Source of the DNA: an uncultured Lachnospiraceae bacterium
GTDB lineage: Bacteria; Bacillota; Clostridia; Lachnospirales; Lachnospiraceae
DNA length: 64,000 nucleotides
Reading direction: 5' to 3'
Assembly: GCA_949948735.1 (NCBI GenBank)
Contig: CATLGV010000008.1
Location: 1-64,000, forward strand
The notes beneath the pieces are model-generated. The model searched no databases. It was not told the origin of the DNA and saw only the letters and a list, made by a program, of their open reading frames with translations. This document shows positions 52,106 through 60,900 of this stretch, piece by piece (positions within the stretch are counted from its first letter, which is position 1; the number at the start of each line of letters is the position of its first letter). The translations under genes and the position numbers were made by a program.

Positions 52106-54268
52106 ATGGAAACGATGGAAAAGGGAAGCTTTACACTGCCGGGGGAGGCAGGATTCGAAAAATTGACATTGGCGCTTGCGGACAAGTGGGGCGCCGACGT
52201 GATTCGCGACAGCGACGGGACGGTGCTTTCCGACGAGATTACAAAGGCCGGATATGGCATTTATTCGACGATTTGCATTATCAGGGACCACAACGAATGG
52301 GCAAAGCAGAATCCGGATAAGCTTCAGCAGAGTTTTTTGATGACACAGCCGTTGACTGCGGACAGCGGGAGCCTCACCATCGCGCTGATGGCGGATTTCT
52401 TTGCGGAGCAGTTTCGCGTGAATGACAGCGCGGACGCAATGAAATACTGGCAGGTTTACGACCGGACGACGGATACGGTGGTCGAGACGTCCAGGTGGCG
52501 TTATGACCGGGAGGCACAGACGGTGGTACTGACAGGAATTACCCCGTGGCATACTTATACGGTAAGCTTTCTGGCATACCGCATCTGGGAAGAGATTTCC
52601 ATGTACAATCATACCACGAACAATTGGGATAAAGAGCATCTGATGCAGATTGACCCTGTTTACCCCGAGACACAGGCTTATATGAAGGACTGGATGACGA
52701 AATGGTGTGAGACGCATCCGGATACGACGGTGGTACGCTTTACATCCATGTTTTATAATTTTGTGTGGATCTGGGGAAGCAGCGAGCGCAACCGGCAGCT
52801 CTATTCCGACTGGGCTTCCTATGACTTTACGGTAAGCCCCAAAATGCTGGACGACTTTGCGGCGAAGAACGGGTATGCCCTGACGGCCGAGGATTTTGTC
52901 AATCAGGGAAAGCTGCATGTAACGCATGTGCCCGGTAACAGGAAGAAAGCGGACTGGATTGACTTTGTCAACCGGTTTGTGGTGGATTTTGGCAAAGAGC
53001 TGATTGATATTGTACATCAGTACGGTAAAAAAGCCTATGTATTTTACGATGACAGCTGGGTTGGCGTGGAGCCGTATAAGCCGACGTTTAAGGAGTTTGG
53101 ATTTGACGGACTGATCAAGTGCGTATTTTCGGGTTATGAGGCAAGGCTTTGCTCGGGCGTCGACGTGGAGACCCATGAGCTGCGGCTGCATCCGTATCTG
53201 TTTCCGGTGGGGCTTGGCGGCGCGCCGACCTTCATGGAGGGCGGGAATCCGACCTTAGATGCCAAGAAATACTGGAACAGCGTGCGGCGTGCGCTGCTGC
53301 GCTGCCCGATTGACCGTATCGGTCTTGGCGGGTATCTGCACCTGGTGCAGGATTTCCCGGATTTTGTGGATTATATCGCGAAGATTTCCGATGAGTTCCG
53401 CGCAATTAAACAGCTGCATAAGGCAGGAAAGCCTTATTGCTGTAAGACAAGGGCTGCGATTCTGCATTTCTGGGGCAGCATGCGGTCCTGGTCCCTGTCC
53501 GGACATTTTCACGAGACGTATATGCATGACCTGATTCACATCAACGAGGCGCTCAGCGGACTTCCGCTGGAGGTTCGCTTTATCGATTTCGAGGATGTAA
53601 AGAACGGCGCGCTGAAGGATGTGGATGTGGTTATCAACGCCGGAGCGGCGGGAAGCGCATGGAGCGGCGGAGACGCATGGAAGGACGAGGGCGTGATAGC
53701 GGCCTTGACGAAATGGGTCTACGACGGCGGAACACTGATCGGCGTCGGCGAGCCCTCCGCAGCGGCAGGCTATGACAGCTATTTCAGAATGGCGCATGTG
53801 CTGGGCGTCGACGAGGACACCATCGACCGGGTATGCCATGGTAAATGGTCATTTGAGGTTGATACGGCGGCGGCAAAGGCTGTGATGCCGGACGGTGCGG
53901 CCGTACCGGAGCGGGTATCCTGCCATCTGACGGACGGAAAGGCGGCGGTGCTTGCGGCCAGGGACAACAACCCGCTGTTTACGAGGAATTCGTTCGGAAA
54001 AGGTCAGGGAATCTACCTTTCTTCCTTTGAAGTGACAAACGCCAATACCCGAATGCTTTTAAACCTGATTCTGCAGGCAGGGGGAGAGGCGGCCGACGGC
54101 AATTACCTGACGGACAACGCGGATATGGAGTGCGCGTTCTACCCCGAGAGCCGGACGCTGATTGTCATCAACAATTCCGACACGGCGCAGGAGTGCAGTA
54201 TCCGGACGGAGTCCGGCATGGAGCACATTCGTCTTGAAGCATTTGACACGGTGATCACGAAAATATAA
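52106..54268 (+). CDS. GH112 phosphorylase, likely D-galactosyl-1,4-L-rhamnose phosphorylase
   Basis: 720 residues, cytosolic, typical length for GH112. Recognisable family stretches: RWRYDREAQTVVLTGITPWH, RFTSMFYNFVWIWG, YVFYDDSWVGVEPY and LRLHPYLFPVGLGGAPTF. The family phosphorolyses beta-galactosides: galacto-N-biose/lacto-N-biose in some members, D-galactosyl-beta-1,4-L-rhamnose in others. Position in an RG-I operon with GH105, CE12 and rhaM favours the galactosyl-rhamnose activity, yielding galactose-1-phosphate and rhamnose. GGAGG is seven bases before the ATG. Substrate choice is inferred from context only. Confidence 0.88.
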   Translation: METMEKGSFTLPGEAGFEKLTLALADKWGADVIRDSDGTVLSDEITKAGYGIYSTICIIRDHNEWAKQNPDKLQQSFLMTQPLTADSGSLTIALMADFFAEQFRVNDSADAMKYWQVYDRTTDTVVETSRWRYDREAQTVVLTGITPWHTYTVSFLAYRIWEEISMYNHTTNNWDKEHLMQIDPVYPETQAYMKDWMTKWCETHPDTTVVRFTSMFYNFVWIWGSSERNRQLYSDWASYDFTVSPKMLDDFAAKNGYALTAEDFVNQGKLHVTHVPGNRKKADWIDFVNRFVVDFGKELIDIVHQYGKKAYVFYDDSWVGVEPYKPTFKEFGFDGLIKCVFSGYEARLCSGVDVETHELRLHPYLFPVGLGGAPTFMEGGNPTLDAKKYWNSVRRALLRCPIDRIGLGGYLHLVQDFPDFVDYIAKISDEFRAIKQLHKAGKPYCCKTRAAILHFWGSMRSWSLSGHFHETYMHDLIHINEALSGLPLEVRFIDFEDVKNGALKDVDVVINAGAAGSAWSGGDAWKDEGVIAALTKWVYDGGTLIGVGEPSAAAGYDSYFRMAHVLGVDEDTIDRVCHGKWSFEVDTAAAKAVMPDGAAVPERVSCHLTDGKAAVLAARDNNPLFTRNSFGKGQGIYLSSFEVTNANTRMLLNLILQAGGEAADGNYLTDNADMECAFYPESRTLIVINNSDTAQECSIRTESGMEHIRLEAFDTVITKI

Positions 54269-54304
54269 GCGCAGGCAGCTTCACCGGGCTTTTGCGCATC
54301 GTTT

Positions 54305-54330
54305 AACGCGGGCCTTTGGGCCTGCGTTTT
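54305..54330 (+). terminator. Terminator of the RG-I enzyme operon
   Basis: AACGCGGGCC (54305-54314), loop TTTG, GGCCTGCGTT (54319-54328), running into TTTT. Confidence 0.85.
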
Positions 54331-54358
54331 CCTGCTTTTAAGAAAGAAACGGCGGAGC

Positions 54359-54387
54359 TTGATTTTCGCATGCAAAAGTGTTAAAAT
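54359..54387 (+). promoter_or_regulatory. Promoter of the HD-GYP gene
   Basis: TTGATT (54359-54364), 17-base spacer, TAAAAT (54382-54387). Confidence 0.65.
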
Positions 54388-54433
54388 TTATGTTGAAATG
54401 ACCATAAACCATTACATGTAGGAGACCAAGGAT

Positions 54434-55579
54434 ATGAATGAGACCACAAATATCAATGAAAGTGCAAAGAATGCTGCAGATGTGATCGCATTAAAGGACA
54501 CGTTGTTAATTGCCGATGATGCGGAAATCAACAGAGAACTGCTGAAGGATATTTTCGAGGAGCAGTATGTGATTCTGGAGGCGGCCGACGGCGTGGAGAC
54601 CATAGATCTGATAAAGAAGAACAGCGACCGGATTGCGCTGATTTTTCTGGACCTGATTATGCCCAACAAGTCCGGTCTTGACGTGCTCTCCTTTATGGAA
54701 GAGAACGGATATGAGCTGATACCGGTGATTATGATTACGGGCGAGGCGACCGCGATGAGCGAGGAACGGGCATATGAGCTTGGTGCTGCCGACGTTATCT
54801 ATAAGCCCTTCCAGCCGAATGTGGTTATGCGCCGTGCGCAGAATATCATCGAGCTGTTCCAGCACAGGATAGATCTGGAGATCAAGCTTGAGGAGCGGAC
54901 AAGAGAGCTCGAGGCGACCCGGCGGATTATCGAGAACAGCAACAGCTTCCTGATCAATGCGCTCAGCTCGGTTGTAGAGTTTAGAAGCCTCGAGTCGGGT
55001 GAGCATGTTCAGCGCGTGAAATATTTCACGAAGATCCTGTTAAAGGAAATCCGGAAGATGTATCCGGAGTACCGGCTTACCAAGGAAAATATCCGGCTGA
55101 TGTCGGATGCCTCCGCGCTGCATGATATCGGGAAGATTGCGATACCGGACAGTATCCTGCTCAAGCCCGGTAAGCTTACCAGAGATGAATTTGAGGAAAT
55201 GAAAAAGCATACTACATACGGCTGCGAGCTTCTGGAAAAGTTCAAGCAGGAGGAGGAGAACGAATTCTATCAATACTGCTATGATATTGTCAGATGGCAT
55301 CACGAGCGCTATGACGGGAAGGGATATCCCGATGGTATCGGCGGTGACGACATCCCGATTTGGGCGCAGGCCGTTTCGATTGTGGACGTTTACGACGCCC
55401 TTGTAAGCAAGCGTGTGTATAAGGCGCCCTATGCGGTGGATGAGGCGGTGCGGATGATTGAAGCCGGCGAATGCGGAACCTTCTCTCCGCAGCTGCTGGA
55501 GTGCTTCCAGATGGCAAAGAGCAAGCTGTTTGAGGCCACAGAGATGGAAGTTTCATATGCGGACGCAATGATTAAATAG
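54434..55579 (+). CDS. Response regulator with HD-GYP phosphodiesterase domain
   Basis: 381 residues. Receiver domain about 20-140 (LLIADDAEINRELL acidic pocket, LIFLDLIMPNKSG with the phospho-acceptor Asp, MITGEA, YKPF), a short coiled coil, then HD-GYP: SGEHVQRVK, ALHDIGKIAIPD (HD), HHERYDGKGYPDGI (the GYP part, here YP) and SIVDVYDAL. HD-GYP enzymes hydrolyse cyclic di-GMP. The Hpt protein 20 bases downstream may deliver its phosphate. No histidine kinase is adjacent. Confidence 0.92.
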   Translation: MNETTNINESAKNAADVIALKDTLLIADDAEINRELLKDIFEEQYVILEAADGVETIDLIKKNSDRIALIFLDLIMPNKSGLDVLSFMEENGYELIPVIMITGEATAMSEERAYELGAADVIYKPFQPNVVMRRAQNIIELFQHRIDLEIKLEERTRELEATRRIIENSNSFLINALSSVVEFRSLESGEHVQRVKYFTKILLKEIRKMYPEYRLTKENIRLMSDASALHDIGKIAIPDSILLKPGKLTRDEFEEMKKHTTYGCELLEKFKQEEENEFYQYCYDIVRWHHERYDGKGYPDGIGGDDIPIWAQAVSIVDVYDALVSKRVYKAPYAVDEAVRMIEAGECGTFSPQLLECFQMAKSKLFEATEMEVSYADAMIK

Positions 55580-55599
55580 TTTGGAAATGGGGGATTAAA

Positions 55600-55959
55600 A
55601 TGACAGTAAGAGAATGCTATGCAGCGATGGGCGCAAGCTACGAAGAGATTGTGGGCAGATTGGCCAATGATGACAGAATCAAAAAGTTCCTGGGGAAATT
55701 CCTGAACGAAAAGAGCTTTGAGCTGCTGTGCAGCTCCCTGGAGGAACGCAATATGGAGGAGGCGTTCCGGGCGGCGCACACCTTAAAGGGTGTCAGCCAG
55801 AACCTTGCTTTTACGCCGCTTGTGAAGTCGGTGAGCGTGCTGACAGAGCAGCTTAGAGGCAGAGAGGCGTACGGCGAGGAGCTTGAGCCTTTGCTGCAGC
55901 AGGTAAAGGAGGATTATGACAAGACCTTCTCCCTGATAAGCAGTCTGCTGGAAGAATAG
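55600..55959 (+). CDS. Hpt domain histidine phosphotransfer protein
   Basis: 119 residues, a lone Hpt four-helix bundle. EEAFRAAHTLKGVSQNLAF contains the phospho-accepting His (HTLKGxxxNLA). GGGG-type ribosome site precedes the ATG. Linked to the HD-GYP response regulator gene, so it likely carries phosphoryl groups to that receiver from a distant hybrid kinase. Convergent with the VanZ-like gene seven bases downstream. Confidence 0.9.
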   Translation: MTVRECYAAMGASYEEIVGRLANDDRIKKFLGKFLNEKSFELLCSSLEERNMEEAFRAAHTLKGVSQNLAFTPLVKSVSVLTEQLRGREAYGEELEPLLQQVKEDYDKTFSLISSLLEE

Positions 55960-55966
55960 GCGTGCT

Positions 55967-56467
55967 TCAGTGCCTTAAGGCGGCAAGCGGCTCCGTGATG
56001 CATTTTCGTGCGATATAACCAAATACGCGGACGAAAATGATACCCAGCAGGGAGCCGAAGCTGTCGATAAGCACATCTTTGACCGAAGCCCCGCGGCCGA
56101 CTACAAAGAGCTGGTGCATCTCGTCGAGCGCGGCAAAGCCGATACAGAGGATGCCAGAGGTCAGGATAATCCATATGCCCCGTATCCCGTACACATAAAT
56201 CGGGATAGAGATGGATACGGCAAGCAGGAAGTATTCCGTTATATGGGCGAGCTTCCGGACATAATAATGGATTCTGCTGATACACCGGTTGATCTGTTTG
56301 GGCGTAAGCTCCAGATCCAGTACCCGGTCAACCGCGGATACAAAGTCATGGGATACGCCGTAGCTGAGCTTGGAGCTGGCGGCGCCGTCCTGCGCGGAAA
56401 GTGAAAAAATAATATACATCATGGCAATCGCCGGCAGCAGCGAGAGCGGCTTTATAAAGTAACGCAT
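55967..56467 (-). CDS. VanZ-like membrane protein
   Basis: 166 residues, four membrane helices. HYYVRKLAHITEYFLLAV and ALDEMHQLFVVGRGASVKDV are the two conserved motifs of the VanZ family, whose first member gives low teicoplanin resistance. General function unknown. A promoter with TTGTGA and TATAAT lies 80-105 bases upstream on the minus strand. Confidence 0.9.
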   Translation of the reverse strand: MRYFIKPLSLLPAIAMMYIIFSLSAQDGAASSKLSYGVSHDFVSAVDRVLDLELTPKQINRCISRIHYYVRKLAHITEYFLLAVSISIPIYVYGIRGIWIILTSGILCIGFAALDEMHQLFVVGRGASVKDVLIDSFGSLLGIIFVRVFGYIARKCITEPLAALRH

Positions 56468-56544
56468 AGGCTCGTCTCCTTATTCAAATCAAATGTTCTG
56501 CCCTCATCCGGGGCATGCTCCTGACATATCGGGGCGCTGCTTTT

Positions 56545-56573
56545 ATTATAGCGTCTTCCCAATAGTATCACAA
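56545..56573 (-). promoter_or_regulatory. Promoter of the VanZ-like gene
   Basis: On the minus strand TTGTGA (56573-56568), 17-base spacer, TATAAT (56550-56545). Confidence 0.7.
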
Positions 56574-56690
56574 GTTCAAAGTATTTTATGATAAATTATC
56601 CTTTAAAGTGAAAACATTTGTGTTTTTTGCTGTACTTTTTGTGTTTTTGTGTTAGAATAAAAGGAGTAATGTACGGAGGAGGAGCCCTAT

Positions 56691-57155
56691 ATGCTGGACA
56701 GCTCAAGGCTTTCAAGAGAAGAGATTGTCATTTGTTATGAAGAAGATGTGGTAAAGCTTCTGCAGTTCCTGCCGTGGCTTCAGGCGTCAAGCGGAGGGGT
56801 ATCCTCGAATGTATACGGCGGAGAGGGCATTGAGAAGAATTCCCTGCCGGTGCCGGTGTATGACTCGACGCTGCTCCGTTTTGTAAAGGAAGTAAAGACA
56901 ACGGATTTTATCAATCGGAATTATGTTTATACGCTTTCCCGGTACAATATCAGGACGGCGGCGGATGAGCGCCGGGTGATCGATGCGTGCTCTCTGCAGG
57001 ATATCAGCGTTCTGGGCGATATTTTGTCAAAGTATATCCTGAAGGGGGATGTAAAAGGCGCCGTCTGGTCGGAGGGAGTCGGCAACGGCATATATCTTGC
57101 GATTATTCTCAAAATGAAGGAGCTTTTGGAGAGCATACGGCCGTTGGCGTATTGA
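56691..57155 (+). CDS. Conserved hypothetical protein
   Basis: 154 residues, soluble. KLLQFLPWLQASSGGVSSNVY and LPVPVYDSTLLRFVKEVKTT then YVYTLSRYNIRTAADERRVI are the noticeable stretches; I recall similar uncharacterised proteins in Lachnospiraceae but know no function. GGAGGAGG precedes the ATG. The TetR gene begins 23 bases later, so the two may be co-transcribed. Confidence 0.75.
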   Translation: MLDSSRLSREEIVICYEEDVVKLLQFLPWLQASSGGVSSNVYGGEGIEKNSLPVPVYDSTLLRFVKEVKTTDFINRNYVYTLSRYNIRTAADERRVIDACSLQDISVLGDILSKYILKGDVKGAVWSEGVGNGIYLAIILKMKELLESIRPLAY

Positions 57156-57178
57156 GCAAATATAGTGGGAGTTGTGAT

Positions 57179-57766
57179 ATGGGAGATAAGTCAATACAGA
57201 AGAAAAACTATATTGTGGAGAAGGCGCGGGACGTATTCCGGAGACGGGGATACCGGGCAGTGACCATGAAGGACATCGTGGAGGCCTGTGAGATCAGCCG
57301 GGGAGGGCTTTATCTTTACTTTGCAAGCACGCGGGAGCTTTTTGAAGCTGTGCTGGAGCAGGAGCTTGCAGGCGTTTCCGGTATCATGGAGACGGCGGGC
57401 ACCAGAGCGGAGACGCCGGGTGAGATTATGCTGATTTATCTGAGCAATCAGAAAAAGTCCATCTTAAAGAAAAAGGACAGCCTTTTTCCCGCTGTCTGCG
57501 AGTACCTGTTTGAGAATAAGCTTTCCGGAAATGACAATCCTGTCAGAAATCAGTTTGACAGAACTGTCGGGGAGCTGGAATTGCTGATCAGGGACGGCGT
57601 GGAGCAGGAATGGATGATATGCGACGATGCAGCTGCAGCGGCGCGCAATATTGCCTATATCATTCAGGGGATGCGGATCACGGCGCAGACGACAGGCCTG
57701 ACCGCCGATGACGTGGACAGGGAGATTGAGTATATTATGGGTACGCTGGGCATGGTGATCGAATAG
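57179..57766 (+). CDS. TetR family transcriptional regulator
   Basis: 195 residues. Helix-turn-helix: ARDVFRRRGYRAVTMKDIVE then ACEISRGGLYLYFASTRELF. The C-terminal ligand domain is unrelated to the TetR protein near 7 kb. GTGGGAG is seven bases before the ATG at 57179; a frame extending to 56987 overlaps the upstream gene. Target genes unclear; no efflux gene follows. Confidence 0.9.
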   Translation: MGDKSIQKKNYIVEKARDVFRRRGYRAVTMKDIVEACEISRGGLYLYFASTRELFEAVLEQELAGVSGIMETAGTRAETPGEIMLIYLSNQKKSILKKKDSLFPAVCEYLFENKLSGNDNPVRNQFDRTVGELELLIRDGVEQEWMICDDAAAAARNIAYIIQGMRITAQTTGLTADDVDREIEYIMGTLGMVIE

Positions 57767-57791
57767 CCCTTAATTACATAGGACCAGAGAT

Positions 57792-57820
57792 AAAAGCATG
57801 GCGGACAAAACCATGCTTTT
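57792..57820 (+). terminator. Terminator after the TetR gene
   Basis: AAAAGCATGG (57792-57801) and CCATGCTTTT (57811-57820), nine-base loop. Confidence 0.75.
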
Positions 57821-57834
57821 CGCATAAATTGGAG

Positions 57835-57862
57835 TTGAAAAAAGTTCGGAATCGGATATAAT
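57835..57862 (+). promoter_or_regulatory. Promoter of purL
   Basis: TTGAAA (57835-57840), 16-base spacer, TATAAT (57857-57862). No purine riboswitch was recognised in the leader. Confidence 0.7.
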
Positions 57863-57907
57863 GAAACTGTCGGCAACTATAGATAAAATATACGGAGGAC
57901 GCATTGA

Positions 57908-60900
57908 ATGGGAAATGTAAGACGGATTTATGTGGAAAAGAAGGATTCCTTTGCGGTAAAGGCCAGAGAGCTCGAGGAGGAGCTTGTCAGCTATCTTGGT
58001 ATTGACGGGTTGGAAAAGGTAAGAATATTCATCCGGTATGATGTTGAGAATATTTCGGAGGCTGTTTTTGAAAAAGCCTGCCAATGTGTGTTTTCAGAGC
58101 CGCCGGTTGATATTCTGTACAGGGAGCGATTTGACATGCCGGAAAACAGCCGCTGCTTTTCCGTGGAGTTCCTGCCCGGACAGTTTGATCAGAGAGCGGA
58201 TTCCGCAGTGCAGTGCGTGCAGTTTTTGAAGGAGGACGAGGAACCGATTATCAAGACGGCGGTTACGTATCTTCTGATAGGGGACATTTCCGACAAAGCG
58301 TTTGACAAGATTAAGGCATATTGCATCAATCCGGTGGATTCGAGGGAGACGGATATGGTCAAGCCGCAGACGCTGGTGACTGTTTTTGACGAACCGGCGG
58401 ATGTTGCGGACTTCGACGGGTTTACCGGGATGGCGGAGGACGCGCTGAAGGCGCTTTACGATTCGCTTGGACTTGCAATGACCTTTAAAGATTTTCTTCA
58501 TATACAGAATTACTTTAAAAACGAGGAGTACAGAGATCCGACGATGACGGAGATTCGGGTGCTGGACACCTACTGGTCCGACCACTGCCGCCATACGACG
58601 TTTGCGACGGAGCTGAAGGATATTGATTTTGAGCAGGGGTATTATACGGCGCCCATAAGAGCGGCCTACGACCGGTATCTTGCCGACAGGGAAGAGGTTC
58701 TTGCGGGCAGGACGGATAAGTATGTCTGCCTGATGGATCTGGCCCTGATGGCGATGAAAAAGCTCAAAAAGGACGGAAAGCTTGCGGACATGGAAGAGTC
58801 GGATGAGATTAATGCCTGCTCCGTTGTGGTTCCTGTTGAAATCGACAAGGAGGACGGGAACGGCGTCGTCACTGAGGAGTGGCTGGTCTGCTTCAAGAAT
58901 GAGACGCACAATCACCCCACGGAAATAGAGCCGTTTGGCGGCGCGGCAACCTGCCTTGGCGGTGCGATTCGCGACCCGCTTTCGGGCCGTTCCTATGTAT
59001 ATCAGGCAATGCGTGTGACCGGCGCGGCAGACCCTACGGTTCCGGTTGAGGAGACGCTCAAGGGGAAGCTGCCGCAGAAAAAGCTGGTGCGCGGCGCGGC
59101 AAGCGGTTACTCCTCCTACGGCAATCAAATCGGGCTTGCTACCGGCTTTGTGAAGGAGGTCTATCATCCGGATTATGTGGCGAAGCGGATGGAAATCGGC
59201 GCCGTGATGGGCGCAGCGCCCAGGGCCAATGTCATTCGGGCCAATTCCGACCCGGACGATATTATTATCCTGCTTGGCGGCCGTACCGGACGCGACGGCT
59301 GCGGGGGCGCAACCGGCTCCTCCAAGGTGCATACCGAGAGCTCCATCAAGACCTGCGGAGCGGAGGTGCAGAAGGGAAACGCGCCGACGGAGAGAAAGCT
59401 GCAGCGGCTGTTTCGACGTGCCGAGGTCAGCCGTTTGATTAAGAAGTGCAATGATTTCGGCGCGGGCGGCGTTTCCGTTGCCATCGGGGAGCTTGCCCCG
59501 GGGCTTGTGATCGATATGGACAAGGTGCCAAAAAAATACGCGGGCCTTGACGGCACAGAGCTTGCCATATCAGAATCGCAGGAGAGAATGGCGGTGGTCG
59601 TTGACCCCGGGGATGTGAAGCAGTTTCTGGCATACGCGGCGGAGGAAAACCTCGAAGCGGTTGAGGTGGCCACCGTTACACGGGATCCGAGGCTTGTGAT
59701 GCTTTGGCGCGGGAAGGAGATTGTCAACCTTTCCAGAGCATTCCTCGACACAAACGGCGCGCATCAGGAGACGGGCGTGTATGTGGACACGCCGGTCAAG
59801 GAGGACAATTATTTTCACAAAATAGCGGTCAGCCGTGTTGCGGACGCACTGCATGGCGGAGATGTGCGGACAGCGCTGCTGGAAACCTTAAATGATTTGA
59901 ACGTATGCTCCCAGAAGGGACTCGTGGAAATGTTTGACGCGTCCATCGGCGCGGGCAGCGTGTTCATGCCCTACGGCGGCAAATATCAGCTGACGGAGAC
60001 GCAGTCGATGGTGGCGAAGCTCCCGGTATTAAAGGGCAGGACGGATGTTGTGACGATGATGGCGTATGGGTTTGACCCGTATCTCTCAAGCTGGAGCCCT
60101 TATCACGGAGCGGTATATGCGATTACCGAATCCATGGCAAAGATTGTGGCTGCGGGCGGCGATTATAAGAAAATCCGGTTTACGTTTCAGGAGTATTTCC
60201 GCCGTATGACGCAGGAGCCTTCCCGGTGGAGCCAGCCGTTTTCGGCGCTTCTGGGTGCATATGACGCGCAGATGAGCTACGGCCTGCCGTCTATCGGCGG
60301 CAAGGATTCCATGTCGGGAACCTTTAACGATATTGACGTGCCGCCCACGCTTGTCTCCTTTGCGGTGGATACTGCAAAGAAGCAGGATATTCTTACACCG
60401 GAGCTAAAGCATGCGGGGGATAAGCTCGTCGTATTCGAAATTCCCAGGGATGCATATGATTTGCCGCGGTATGATGCGGTGATGCAGCTTTACGATAAGG
60501 TTGCACAGCTGATTGCGGACAGGACGATTGTCGCCGCGTATGCGCTCGATTCCAAGGGCATTGCGGCTGCCGCGGCGAAGATGGCGTTTGGCAATAAGCT
60601 GGGGGTTGCCTTTGACAATGACCTGGAGGCAAATGAGCTGTTTGTGAACGGCATGGGCAGCATCATTGCCGAGATTTCGGCGGACAGAATGGATGCGGCG
60701 GTCAGAAGCGGCGCTTCCTATAAGGTCGTCGGAACGGTCTTGGAGGAGAATGCGGGCTTTGTATACAGGAACGCGGCCGTTTCGGAACAGGAGGCGCTGA
60801 CGGCATGGACCTCCAGGCTTGAGAAGGTTTTCCCGACTAAGGCGGTTAAGGCGGCGGACGCGATAGAGACAAAGCTTTATGAGGCGAAGGAGATATACGT

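Noticed and set aside
50305-52260. 651-codon open frame on the minus strand
   Set aside because: Antisense to the CE12-type gene, composition-driven Arg/His-rich translation and no ribosome site.
57766-57908. Purine riboswitch upstream of purL
   Set aside because: The conserved three-way-junction words of the purine aptamer are not present; only a terminator and a plain promoter are seen.
58094-59332. 412-codon minus-strand frame
   Set aside because: Lies inside purL, which has unmistakable motifs throughout.
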